From NCBI GenBank assembly GCA_012295275.1, contig CM022671.1, forward strand, positions 14,377,956-14,437,955: a DNA stretch of 60,000 bases, in the 5' to 3' direction. The position numbers and the translations under genes are program-made. Of the stretch, positions 1 to 15,186 are shown one piece after another (positions within the stretch are counted from its first letter, which is position 1; the number at the start of each line of letters is the position of its first letter). Below the pieces are notes generated by a model that did no database searches, was not told the DNA's origin, and worked only from the letters and a program-made list of their open reading frames with translations. The DNA is from Chrysomallon squamiferum (taxonomy: Eukaryota > Mollusca > Gastropoda > Neomphalida > Peltospiridae).

Positions 1-54
1 TATAATTTCGCAGTTTATCTATTTAGACAAACAAACATGCAAACAAATAAACAA

Positions 55-56
55 AA

Positions 57-91
<35 letters not shown>

Positions 92-127
92 GCTACGATA
101 CGATACAGCCAAAATAAGTTTATTAAA

Positions 128-175
<48 letters not shown>
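55..175. repeat. (AAAT)n and (AAT)n microsatellites
   Basis: Adjacent simple repeats: AAAT units to about 91, then an AAT array from about 127 to 175. They lie just downstream of the Met/Pro-rich gene's stop codon (minus strand). Confidence 0.95.
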
Positions 176-182
<7 letters not shown>

Positions 183-198
183 CAAACAAATAAACTTA

Positions 199-1846
199 CT
201 ATTGAACAAGGTCCTTGTAGAAACTTTTCAAGATGTTGCTTCTTAGACTTTCGATCTGGTTTTCGAAAGTCATGAATTTCTGGAAGGTGTCTGGTTCTTT
301 TGATTCTTGTGTTTTTCCTACAACAGATGAATGAACTCGATTATCAAACAAACAGCAACAGCCAAAGCCCAGAGTCTCATCTTCATTGCTTTGTTTGTAG
401 CTTTTATCACTTCAGTGCGAATAATACAACGGTAATAATTTAATGCTGGATAAATAGCCTATTTTGGTGATACATTACACGTTTTCTGGGTTAAAGAGTA
501 TACAAATTTGTCATCTTGCCAGTTAGGATTACGTTCTAAGCTTATTTCTAATGAAAACACACTCACACATACACTTGCACATGCACAAACACACAAGCAC
601 ATTTTCCTTTTAATAAACGATCACTACAAATTTGAAGAATATTTTATACCGTTATGTTTTTAAAAAAAAACATCTTAAGAACTGAAACCATTTATTACTA
701 GGGCTATACTGGCACAGACATACGTACCGTGCTGCGATTGTGGCATGCCTGGTCGCATTGGAGGCATACGTTGCTGCTGCATGGGTGGCATGCCTTGACG
801 CATTGGTGGCATACGTTGCTGCTGCATTGGTGGCATACGTTGCTGCTGCATTGGTGGCATACCAGGACGCCCTAGGGGCATACGGTGTTGCATAAGTAGC
901 ATTCTTTGCTGCACAGGTGATACTCCTTGCTGCATAAGTGGCATTCCCTGTCGCATGGGTGGCATTCGTTGTGGGAAGGCTCGTGGATCCTGCATCATAT
1001 ATGGGGGCATGTCTTGTGAAAATCGATGTGGCGTAAATGGTCGACGCATTCTGTTCATTTCTTCCTTACCAGACTGTTTCCCTTGCTCCTCTGCTGGACT
1101 TTGTTGCATGGGTGGACGCATACCCATGGGTGGTGACATCATTGGCGGAAAACCTCTCTGTCTCATTCCTCCGTTCTGGAACATTTCTTGTGGAAATCCA
1201 TTTGGACGTTGCATCATGTTTGGCATTTGCTGACCAAAAGGACCTTGTTCCATAGGACCGTTCTGTGGACGAGCCATTCCTGGTGGCATCATGCCTCTGG
1301 GAGGTGGCATCATACCTCTGGGAGGTTGCATCATGCCTCTGGGAGGTGGCATCATGCCTCGCGTGGTTGGCATCCCCATAGGGTTCATTTGAGGCATATC
1401 GAAAGGAGAACCGCGGATGGAACTGGCGATTTTCTTTTCTGAAATAATACCATTGCAAAAATAATGTCTGCATGATAAGAATGTTACCGCTTTTAGCTGA
1501 TAGTAATAAGAAACAGGACACCTGATTCAAAGAGAATTGACCAATAAAATTTACTCCCTAGAGAATCACTTTGAAAATGTTTAAATGTGTTTTTGAATAT
1601 TTAACATCGTTCTTTTCATTTAGTACAGAAACTTATTTATCTATTTACAGATGCATCTTGAAAATATTCGTCACTAACCCGATGTTTCGCTTGATCCATC
1701 TGAACTGTCAACGGTCTTGTCGGCTACAACATTTTCTGAATGAAATAATTTTAAAAGTTAATTAGAAACGCTGAAAACTTAGACATTTAACAGTGTTAAA
1801 GGTCTCAAGCTGTTTTCAAAAAATAAATAAAAATAAAACAAAAAAA

Positions 1847-1889
<43 letters not shown>

Positions 1890-1931
1890 ATTTAAATAAT
1901 TTATTAAAAGTAAAGACTAACGAAAAAATAG

Positions 1932-2005
<74 letters not shown>

Positions 2006-2650
2006 ATACACACAAACAGCATAACAAAATACATAACATATTATTCGTATATTGTTGATCTGAACATGATCAATGAGTGTCAACACAACAACATTAAAGC
2101 AGTAATGACAAAAACAAAATTAGAAACAGCAACAACAACAACATAAACTTCATCAACAACAGATTTAAAAACAACAACAACATCTTAAAAAAACACCATC
2201 AACAATAATAAATAAATAAATATTAATCAAATGGTATTACAACTACAGATGGGACTATTATCTATTTATAACATCAGAATAATATAATATAGTACATCAG
2301 AATTAATGATGAAATATTCTAGAACTTCCTGCTTACGTTTGATATTAATTAAAATGAACCCGAGGAAACTAATAAATTATTATTAGACAGGAAGCAGAAG
2401 TCAACAGGTAAACCAAAATTAAAAAAAAAGAGAATGTCTTAAGGCAAAATTAATCAGCATATTATATTATTAATATTCTGTTTAAATTAATTATTTCTGT
2501 GAAAATAATAATAAGTAAATAAAAATAAAAACAAAATATTAAAAAGAACTTACATACTAGTCAAATGAAAACAGCAATTAATATTTTATTTTGATTTTGA
2601 TTAATTCTAATATACGAGTGGAACGTTATATTGGCATCAGATTAAGAAAA

Positions 2651-2705
<55 letters not shown>

Positions 2706-3006
2706 TAATTATTACAGCTACAGCAACAACAACAAGAAGAAGCAGGAGAAAAAAAGTACGTCGATAATAACAGTAATACAACAAAAGCAAGCAACCAATT
2801 AAACAAATAAATCAAGTTAACAAACAGACAAACAAATTAAATAATCTGATGAGTTTAGTGTATAGCCCTGAGCATGACAAAACTAAAAATAATAATGATA
2901 ACAAATTTAAAATAAATTTGACACTGATTTTCATGTACATCCGAAAACAGAATAAAGAAGCAAAGGGTGTGTGTGTGTTGATGTATGTGTGTGCGTGTGG
3001 GTGTGT

Positions 3007-3086
<80 letters not shown>

Positions 3087-3459
3087 TATTTTATTGGATA
3101 CAAGCTTAAAACTGTTTTTAAAATATTCATGAGGCGAGAATAATTGATTAGTTTAGAAACATGTTTACTTTGTTGACACAATGCATAAATATATACTACT
3201 AAATTTCAGCCAAGGTTATTTCGAAAAACTATTAAATGCAGCAACAACAATATCAAGTAAACAAACAACATCTCTACCAGTAACAAAGTGTTTAGAATTT
3301 ACAAAGCGCAACATCTTTTATTAACATGGAATGACTGGATTTAAAGTGTATCAGTGGTTGTACGAATAAATGATCTAATAAATTTATTTGTCAGGCCAAG
3401 TTATTATTTTATTGTTTTTGGATGAACATATGATTGTCCATATATGAGTAGGACAAAAA

Positions 3460-3491
<32 letters not shown>

Positions 3492-4360
3492 GTACCAAGG
3501 TTTTAACACCGCCCTTTTAACTCTTTACAGCTGAAGTCGTGACGTCATCGCATACGTGGCGCATCGAGTGTGCATTTTTTTTACACGAGAAAAAGCTTCA
3601 AAGCGGACCTGTTAGTCACATAAGCGATGAATGATGGCGATGCACAGAGGTTATTAAACTTACTCTTTTGTTATTTACTTCATTACTGGTTAAAACTGGA
3701 TGGTAAAAATTAAATTAATCATGAAATGGAAATATGCTTGTTTTTATTTAGTTTGTTACTGCATCTCTCCTCAGGAACACTTTAATGACCAATGAAGACG
3801 TTTTATTATTATTATTATTATTATTATTTAAATGAGCTACACACAAGCACACACACATACACGTACATACTTATATATATTAATATAATGATTTATTTCA
3901 CAAACAGCGTGAAGGGTATTTTAATTTATTTCTGGACGCTAAAACTAATTTTATGTAGATAGCGTACGTAACCTTTACTAAAATCATTTTCATTTCAGAA
4001 TGTTGTCAGTTTAGTACTAGATTAATCCGTACACAAGTCTGAGATAATTAAACAATAACTTTTGATAATCCATTAATGATTATGGTCGGAGCGGAAAACT
4101 AATACAGCTAATTTTCATTTTCAGGAAGATAGCGTACCTAACCCTGTTTCGAAAATTATTTGCATTTCAGTGTATTGTCAGTTTACTAGTATATTAATCC
4201 GTACATAAGTCTGAGATATTTAAGTATTTCAAGTAATTTATTAACACAGAAATTACTCACCCTTTGCCTTAGCTAGCTGTCTTTTTTCTCGCACGAGGCT
4301 GGTAAAAATTCCAGCATCAGCTAATGCAACAGCACAGAGTATAACGACAAAAACCTTCAT
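199..4360 (-). CDS. Secreted Met/Pro/Gln-rich repeat protein (3 exons)
   Basis: Three coding exons on the minus strand: 4360-4261, 1438-728 and 317-199, joined by two phase-1 introns with good GT/AG sites; total 309 residues. Exon 1 starts at the only Met and encodes a signal peptide (MKVFVVILCAVALADAG). It is followed by a basic stretch ending near LVREKRQ, which may be a processing site. Exon 2 is low complexity: tandem RGMMPPP-type units, then repeats of the type MPPMQQQR and MPPMRQGMP, rich in Met, Pro, Gln, Gly and Arg, with no Cys after the signal. Exon 3 is compositionally normal, charged and probably helical (EPDTFQKFMTFENQIES), ending KDLVQ-stop. I do not recognise an orthologue. Met/Pro-rich secreted proteins occur among molluscan shell or mucus proteins, so that role is a guess. 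The exon model is strong because all phases agree; function is unknown. Confidence 0.8.
1841..2004. repeat. (AAAT)n and (CA)n microsatellites
   Basis: AAAT tract at 1841-1890 and a pure CA tract from 1943 to about 2004, inside the long first coding intron of the Met/Pro-rich gene. The rest of this ~2.8 kb intron shows no exon-like sequence. Confidence 0.95.
2655..3084. repeat. (CA)n and (GA)n microsatellites
   Basis: CA tract at about 2655-2704 and a 75-bp GA tract at 3010-3084 preceded by GT-rich sequence, all intronic. Open frames here encode only dipeptide repeats. Confidence 0.95.
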
Positions 4361-4563
4361 CTAAAAATGAAATAAACAAAGCAGATTTTGATAAAACAGG
4401 TTATAGGTTTTAGTACGTTTTCCTGGTTTATTATGATAACAGATATGAAATCGGGAACTAGAATATTTTTTATAAAAACAAATAAACAAACAAACAACAA
4501 CTAAAAACAAAAAACAATAATTTTTGATAAACCATTAGTTATGGGTTGGAGCGGAAAATTATA
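3941..4563. repeat. Diverged tandem duplication beside the signal-peptide exon
   Basis: A unit beginning AAAACTAATT near 3941 and running through TAGCGTACGTAACC and ATTAATCCGTACA recurs from about 4096 to 4224. Its second half (CAATAACTTTTGATAA to GGAGCGGAAAA, about 4052-4105) recurs again at about 4516-4563, on the other side of the signal-peptide exon at 4261-4360. Confidence 0.75.
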
Positions 4564-5347
4564 CAACGACGCAAAAGACGTTTTACTTTTGTAATTGTTA
4601 CACTAATTTGGAACTTAAAGCACTATATAATTTCACTTTTTAAACAAATTTATGTTGTGTTATTTATTCATTTTAGATGTAAAATAACTATATAAAAAGC
4701 AAATGTAATGTTAACAGATATGAAAAATAATTCAACAGTAGCACTTGTTAATGATAATATTTGTATTACTTTGTTTTGGATCTACAGTCCAATATACTTT
4801 AACGGTATACAGTCGTTACCATTAGCGTTCTTACTGCTATTTGGCATAAAAATTAACCACATTAGCTTTTTCTTAACAAAATATAATAAATTTATATGGC
4901 GTTCTAGACATCTTAAATTTATTTAAAGAAAAATAGCAAATAATGTATATAAAAAAATACACATTACAAATTTAAAAAAAGATAACCCAAAATTAATCAA
5001 ACAAACAAAACATTTCTAGGTAATTCTATAAAAATCGTTTTGGGAAAACTTTGTTAATTGTAATGAATCAGATTTAATTTTGAAAAAAAAGAGAAAATTC
5101 TGGTACATTGAAAAATAAAAGTTTAGATTTGATGAAGATTTTCCAGTATTAAGGATTGAAGAATAATATAAGATCTGTTTTAAAAGTATTTAAAAATGAA
5201 TATTTATTACACTATTCAGTATATATTTTAAAAATATATATTTATATTAGTGAATACATTCTGGATGACTCATTACACTTTTTAAATATCTGCCTTCATT
5301 TTTCTTTCAGAAGAAGCACATAATATATTTTAACAGACATACCTTAC

Positions 5348-5405
5348 CTTGCCAGTTGAAGGGTATGATTCCGAATTACTTTTAAGTTATGTTATAAACT
5401 TTATA
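5348..5405 (-). promoter_or_regulatory. Candidate promoter and 5' non-coding exon of the Met/Pro-rich gene
   Basis: Coding exon 1 of the Met/Pro-rich gene begins directly after a splice acceptor (TTTTTAG|ATG at 4361), so an upstream non-coding exon is needed. On the minus strand a donor CTGGCAAG|GTAAGG lies at 5348, and TATA-like TATAAAG at 5399-5405 lies just upstream; a second TATA-like element sits near 5431. Transcript data would be required to fix the start. Confidence 0.35.
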
Positions 5406-5981
5406 TGAATTTCCTGGGTAACCTTGGGGCATATAAACCTGTCAATATTATGATGAATGGAACCAGCAGACAGATGAACTTAAAATTAAAAGCAGACACG
5501 TGTAATTAGCTCCTGAGACCACGTTAATATGATTAATTATTTGTCTTCTAACTTCCTAAATGCGAAAAGCAAGTAGTGTTAGTATTATATTAAAAATCTA
5601 TTATGACTGACCTGCAATGAATCACTTTTAAACTCTTCACCTTTTAATGGAAAATATCTTACTTTCAGTTCTATTAAAATATGTAATTGTAAATATATAA
5701 AATGTTTGTACATATGGTTGTATGTATTTGTGTATTTATGTATGTATGTCTGAATGGATAGATGCAATAGTATATTTATAAGTGTCCATATAAATGATAA
5801 TGCATATACAGATACATGTATTTGTGCATGTATGCATGTATGTCTGAATGGATGGATGGATAGATGCAATAGTATATTTGTAAGTGTCCATATAAATGTT
5901 AATGCATACACACATACATACAAACTGAAAGAGAACATCAAAAAGAGACTGTCATGTAGCAGATATATTTAAAACAAGCTT

Positions 5982-6022
<41 letters not shown>

Positions 6023-7294
6023 TAATTAATTAATTAATTAATAAACAGTTTATTTGAATACACATTAAAAATGTAACCTCACTTTTCCATTGGGAGTGAG
6101 GATGAATAAATTCTTCCTATTTTGAACCTTTTTAACAGCCAACATTTTTAAAGACAAAAATATAATATTTATATTCTGTTTCCGGTTAATTTTCAGTCAA
6201 AAGATAAAATAAAAATAGATTAATGTTGTTGGGGTTTTTGGGAGGGGTTTTGTTGAAAAAATGTTCACATTTTTGGTTGAAAATAGATAAAGACACACAC
6301 TTCTGCAACATTATGCTTTCCACATCATCTAACCAAACTCGTTACGTTATTAAATTAACAGAAATTACGCAAGCAGGTATGAGATGATTGGCGAAAGACG
6401 CTAGAGGGCCGCGGCCTGCATGATAGAGTGACTGACACAGTTGTGGTCAACACAGTGGCTACTTTGATATTTGTATTGTTGTATTATAATTTTATTAACA
6501 CAAGAATAGATATAACAAGACAATTTTGTTATTTTGTGTGTGTAATCCTATCATAATGGACGATTTCAAATAAATGAATAATTATTATTATCGTTACCGA
6601 ACCTTCAAGAGGAAATTACAATCACAAATAAAGTGCAATGGCGGCGCTCATGAAGCTAGTAACGTGTTGACTTTCATTATCATTAGTGAAAGAAAAGGAA
6701 GAAAATCAGCGGGTGTAAAATCTTTTTATTTACTTTGTAGCTGTGCTTAAACAAAATATTAATGCATTACTATTATTAATATTATTAATATTTAATATTT
6801 ATTACAGTTTTTTACACTGTTTACCGTCCTTTAAATCTTCAGTGATTGATGATGACGTTTGAATTCTGTGTTTTAATTTTTTATTTTATCCTGTCATCAA
6901 GTCACATACAATACGGAAATATTTTGAGAAATAAAATAAATGATTTAAGTATAATCTTTTATAATAAAATAAAATAATGTATTATTTAAAGACGATCTGG
7001 GAAATCGTAAGTGTCCTAGACTCCTACGTAACTACTTTATGTTCATACGTTATATTATCAATTGTCGATTTAAAACACTTACAAATATATAAAAAATAAA
7101 ATAAATAAATATAATTATAAAAAAGTAAATTTAAAAACTAATAAATAAATAAATAAACACTTCACTAAATGTGGACAAATGTTTATATGAAACCTTTAAT
7201 ATAAAAGGTTTCTTAATGATTAGAATGTTGTTAAAAAAAAAATTTAACTTATTAAAAAACACCCCTAGACGTCTTCATTAATATTTTTAACAAA

Positions 7295-7325
<31 letters not shown>

Positions 7326-7407
7326 AATTTGGAAATTACTTCTTCTATATTTTAGGACTGTCCACACAAGTAAAACAGAAACATGAAAATTTGCTGTTAA
7401 TGTGACA
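5406..7407. other. Intergenic region
   Basis: No gene is supported. It contains a tandem duplication of about 100 bp at 5741-5907 (CTGAATGGATAGATGC units), an AAT array near 5986-6018, and a locally GC-richer stretch at about 6380-6730 that probably holds the RWDD4 promoter or 5' leader. TATATTTTAG|GACTG at about 7355 could be the acceptor of RWDD4's first coding exon. Confidence 0.6.
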
Positions 7408-10244
<2,837 letters not shown>

Positions 10245-10252
10245 CCTGTCTA

Positions 10253-10258
10253 ATAAAA
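10253..10258 (+). terminator. Poly(A) signal of RWDD4
   Basis: AATAAA nine bases past the RWDD4 stop; a second copy lies about 20 bp further. This would give a very short 3' UTR. Confidence 0.6.
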
Positions 10259-10694
10259 TTGTTATTTTCATATAATAAAACAGTTTTGTTTCAAGTTATT
10301 TTGACCAATATTAGTATAATTTATTTTTGTATTACTTTTATTTACATCAAAGAATCGACTTTTATGTGCTTACTGCAATTGTAAAATTATATATATATAT
10401 ATATATTATTATTACTATTATTAGAAGAAAAGCATTTTCTGATTTATCCAGTCACTGTTCCAAATAAAGTGATATGACAATTACAGTTATCTCCCCTTTT
10501 TATGATAACGTATAAAATAAAATAAATTATTTTTAGCAGTAGACGTTATTGAATAAACCCCTAAATAATATTTTAATTGACACTTGGTGAAAAGGTACCT
10601 GAAAATTGTTTAATCATAAAACAGTTATATATCTAAGAATGATTTAGAAAGAATAATACAGATCTTTCCATGAAAAAAGCAAACAATGAACATC

Positions 10695-10733
<39 letters not shown>

Positions 10734-11000
10734 TATATAAATATATAACTTCACCTCAGTATTTATAAAACAAAAAGATGCAGAGCCATGTTAATATACG
10801 TTTGAACGAAATCTCTTTCACCACTAATGCGTCCCTTCGTCTTTTCCTTCTGTTCATTACGTCATGAAATGCTGTTTTAGTGTATTTACCCTAGTATACT
10901 TTGATACCAACCAGATATACGTACATAAAGTTCAGCAGAAAATTTGTGTCTTAGGAATAAAGTTCACTTTCCACCATATTTACACCACGTTCCGTTCATG
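10259..11000. other. Intergenic region between convergent RWDD4 and the TMEM97-like gene
   Basis: No gene is seen. It contains (TA)n near 10389, a GTTATCTCCC motif at 10486-10495, and a 34-base T run at 10697-10730 that looks like an old poly(A) tail on the minus strand. The 3' UTR of the minus-strand TMEM97-like gene probably extends into it. Confidence 0.6.
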
Positions 11001-13423
11001 CTACGCACGCTTTGTTTTTTCTTTGTAAACCTCACTAAACAATGCATCGCACAGACTGGTTAGTGTCATTGTCAAATAAGCGAAATATACTGCAGCTAAT
11101 TTCAGTCTTTCGTTGATGTTTCTTGGCGCTGGGACGTCGCACTTGCTGAAATCTTCAAACATGGTCATGGACAAGACGGCGATGATCGATGTCAGCATGT
11201 GCATAGAAGATACTATTGATGGAACCTGAATCCACGGGCAAATGGCAGCACCTAAAGGAATATTATATCTCAGATTTAAAATATATTTATTATTATTACT
11301 ATTATTATTTATTACTTATTTACTTACTTACTTACTTACTTACTTATTATTTTTACTTACTAAAATTTATTTATTATTTAAAACAAAAATTAATACAATA
11401 TATAGACATATATCATCAAACTTTTGTTAAATTTTATTTCAACATTATTTGCGGTTTTATTTTGTATTTCTTCTGTCGTTGGATATTTTGACTAATATCC
11501 AAAGTGTATCATCCTCAAAAAAAAATAAAGAGAACGAAAGAACTACGGTTTTATACAGATTAAGAGAAGATTCAGCAAACAGAATACAATTTATGTTAGT
11601 CTTCAAAGAAACTCTTATCTCTGAGCTGCAGCTCGCTCCAGCCTCCACATAGATAACCTAAGTAATTCCCTAAGTATAATGATTTTTTTAATCCACTGGA
11701 CCCCCATAAGCAGGCGTGGATCGAACGGGATCTGTCAGCTGTCTGTGCTCTAACAGCGGATCTTAAACTCGTTTTAATATAATGTTGTAACAACGTGAAA
11801 ATAAATAACTCTGACAGCTAAATTACTAATAATAAAATGACTCATGTTGTAACCATCTTAATCATGTTTAGCTGGTTGCTTTCGTTCAATGCAGTTGCTC
11901 AAACATTTAAGTGTCGTAATTTTTGAAATTACGAGCATATTCCATAATGCAAATCTGCTCCTATTACCAGTATATCAAAAACAATATGAGCTAATGGGAA
12001 TATAATCACATCGCATTTATTAAATGGCAACCCAAATTTGTATTTAATGTTTTGAAACAAAATTATTCATGCACTCTACGGATGTAAAAATATTTTTCTA
12101 TATCGCAATGACTTTCACTAAGCATTTTGAAAAACAAGAAGAAAAAATGTTGTTAGTAAGCTTGAATAATCGGTTCATTTTATTAAGATGTACGAGATTT
12201 TCAGCTATTAGGCCTTTATCTGAAAAATATTATATGCAGCATATAGGCCTTTTTATAGGCATTTTTTATTTTTATTTTTTATTTGTTTTTAATTTTATTA
12301 TAATTATTTTTTTAAAATTTACTCAACAAATATTAAAATTGTTATTTCCAATCAATTGATATATTGGTAAAATTGTTCATAAATAACTATTTAGCACGAA
12401 CTATCAATGCATGTTAGCGAGGACGTACGTACGTACATACTCTAATTTTATTATTTTTATTATTCTTTATTTATTTATTTATTTGTTTGTTTGTTTCTTT
12501 ATTACTTTTCCCCCCAGGTTTCTGTCTGAAAACTAGAACAATGAATCATTTGATTATTGAGCAGATTGTTTGGCTTATTCTGACTTTATTTTATAATGTT
12601 TATCAGAGAACTATTCACGTGACAAACATGTCATATCTTTTGATGTAATCCGCTCCGTTCGAAATGAAAATGAAAGTACACCAGTTTGTTACTCTTTATC
12701 ATCACATGGTGTGTTAAGCTTATTTCTTACCTTTATAGAAAGCATATGTTGCAACAGCAAAGAAAGGTATTTGCAGAGTAAACTCCACCAGACACGTGCT
12801 CAAATACCAAGGGAATTTATTCACAGCTGCAAGAAACGGATCCCGATGACTTTCCAGATACCAGTGAAATAAACTTTGAAGCTAAAAAATGTCAGATTAT
12901 ATTTTAAATTATGTCAGAATAAATAATACCACAAATATTTCACGATATTTACTTTGATTTATTAAAATAATGGATCAAGATATGATTGAAGAATGCCTCT
13001 TTTCTTTTTCCTTTTACTTTAGAGCAGTTTGGACGTAAGAAAATTCAGCTGTATATTTATCTGTTTAGTTTTTAATCATAAATTTACGTTATATCATGAA
13101 AAATATTTAAACCAACACTTATTTATCCTCCAAATAATCTATTAATGTGCATATAATTTTATATTAATTATTGATGTTTCTGATAGGAATGTTATAATGT
13201 TGCTAGCTTGCTTGTGTCTGTGTGTGTTTGTGTGTATGTGCGTGCGTGTGTGAGGTCGCGCGCGCGCGTGTATGTATGTGTGTGTGTTTGTTAAAATACT
13301 CACTGGTTTTGGGTACAGCCATGCTGGCAGTAGACACTGGGTATCAAAAAATATTGTGGAAACAAGCTGCCAGAGGAAATATCCGAATAAAATTTTATCA
13401 ATAAAGCGCAGGCTCCTCGCCAT
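11001..13423 (-). CDS. TMEM97/sigma-2 receptor-like protein, divergent copy
   Basis: Three minus-strand exons: 13423-13304 (40 codons, phase 0), 12881-12731 (phase 1) and 11251-11001, 173 residues. The order and phases match the neighbouring copy exactly. EXPERA-domain hallmarks: TM1 followed by the acidic residue in FFDTQCLLP, a second Asp in SHRDPF, then an aromatic-rich TM2 (VEFTLQIPFFAVATYAF) before KG, and a last helix ending CDALFSEVYK. The C-terminus KTKRA fits a KxKxx ER-retrieval pattern. TMEM97 is an ER/endolysosomal four-helix protein linked to NPC1 and sterol handling. This copy is more divergent (LQAV replaced by TQCL) than the one at 15187-16704, so it is probably a lineage-specific paralogue. 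Intron 1 holds mixed (GT)n/(CG)n sequence. Confidence 0.87.
11690..11780 (-). repeat. tRNA-derived SINE-like fragment
   Basis: On the minus strand the segment has a tRNA-like D-arm tail (GTTTAAGATCCGCTG), a CTGTTAGAGCACAGACAG hairpin and a B-box-like CCGTTCGATCC, in the spacing of a tRNA head. Stems do not pair as in a functional tRNA. It lies within the last intron of the TMEM97-like gene. Confidence 0.4.
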
Positions 13424-15186
13424 CTTTTAAGAGATTCATACGTTCTGCAGACTTTCAAGTACTCAAATGTGTGACCGCCGGAAACATTCGCCCTTTTATT
13501 AGTGAGTAAGCTTATTTTTATCGTTTCAATCTCCTCGGTTATTTAGTCGGCGAGCGAACTACATAGACGAAGCATATTACCCTCCTCCAGCCAAATGAAT
13601 GACAAAAGGCACTCCCATGTTGATTTCCATGGGAACAGCGAGCCTGTTGTTCCTGAAACTGCAAGGGGCTATCGAAGTTGACACTTCCCATTATACACAC
13701 AAAGAAATTACATAGATTATTTTTTGTACATGAAAATTTCACCGATTCACTGTAAAGATTATTTTGTTCTGTTATATAAATTTTCTTTTCTGTGATAAAC
13801 AAGGCTAAACTATTTTAATTATACTTCTGATACTCTGAAAATGTTCTTTTTACTGTTATTTGCAGATTTGCTGTAGATGTTAATGTCTTGAACTTCCCAC
13901 TTCCATTCGATGATTAGTTTTCCATTAAATTTTGTTTAGGTGCTTTCCGATACGTTTCAGTTTTGTTATTTACAAATATTTTAATGCTTCTAACAACGAA
14001 TCTCTTTCATCCATGCCAGTATTTTGCGGGATGATAAACATTTACGTACCTACTTTATTTTAACTATGGAATACGTGTATTTCAAAACCAAATTAAATTA
14101 CAAATATGACTTACTTGATTAATACAGATTTTAATTTTATTTATTTATTTATATAAAAACGAAGAAAGAAAACTGGTCGGAAAAAGTCGAATGTTGAACA
14201 CGTTATATTTATTGTTATTGTTCAGTTTTCAGTGTGGACATATCTACAGGTTTTTTTTTATCTCTACAAACAATCTGAAACTAACACCAGTGACATTTAC
14301 TGCAACAAAGGATCTTTTATCTGAACGTTCTAACAGAGATGACAACACGTAACAAATAAGTGAATGGAAAAGAATGTAAACAACTATTATGCAGTCACTC
14401 TTGCCCATCTTCTTTACATTAGATATGAAATCTTCACCATGCAAAATCGTTTCAATCTAAATAAATTTTCAAACCATTCAAATCTATACTGAATATAGAT
14501 AAACTCCCATCAACATTTTTATTTAATGATTTTTCTTTCAAAATAAATAAATAATATCAGTGTCCTTTTTTCTGTTAATTTCTTTTTTAAATAAATATCA
14601 AAAATACAACCCACTAATCCCAAAATAAACAACATTTACTTTAAAAACAAAATATAACTAAAAACTTTGTATGACTATAGAGATGTAATATCCATCTTTA
14701 TAATAAATTACCATTACAATACTGACAGTTATTTTAGATGATGTATTTTTTTGCATCAGATGTCATTTCGGCATCTTTGTATTTCTTAAACACCACAACA
14801 AAGACAATGTCACAGTGTCAACCTTAGACCTGCTACCTAGTACACAGAGTAATGGAATAATACAGAAAAATGAAAAACACAAGATCAAGAAGTATACTGA
14901 CATTTATTTTTCTGTACAAAAATTGTATACTTCACTTTAGCTAAATTTGATTTTTAAAAAGGTACAAAAATAAATAAATAAATTCTATAGAAACTGTCCT
15001 ATCTATTTAAAAAAAAAAACGTATTCCATCATTTCACTAAGATTGTACCGTTTCATAGTATTATAACATTAAAATATAAAATAATTTCATATAATTTTTG
15101 TAACAGTTTAAATAATTGTTAAGATATAAGTACACATACATCAGCAAATCACTGAATTATAGTCTTACATAAAAACCCTAAAATAG
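13424..15186. other. Spacer between the tandem TMEM97-like genes
   Basis: Contains the upstream region of the divergent copy and the likely 3' UTR of the second copy. The open frame at 14244-14444 (minus) has no recognisable domain or splice context and is treated as UTR. No other gene is seen. Confidence 0.55.

Noticed and set aside
1066-1530. Minus-strand frame of 154 residues overlapping the Met/Pro repeat exon
   Set aside because: It is the alternate frame of the repeat (HDATSQR units), runs through the splice acceptor, and does not fit the exon phases. The MPQMNPMG frame joins both flanking exons perfectly.
2849-3181. Arg/Glu and Ser/Leu dipeptide frames
   Set aside because: Translation of a GA microsatellite.
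6638-6670. Short ATG-initiated frame MAALMKLVTC upstream of RWDD4
   Set aside because: Only ten codons with no convincing donor; possibly part of a 5' leader, but not supportable as a gene.
14244-14444. 66-residue minus-strand frame
   Set aside because: No homology signal or splice context; lies in the probable 3' UTR of TMEM97.
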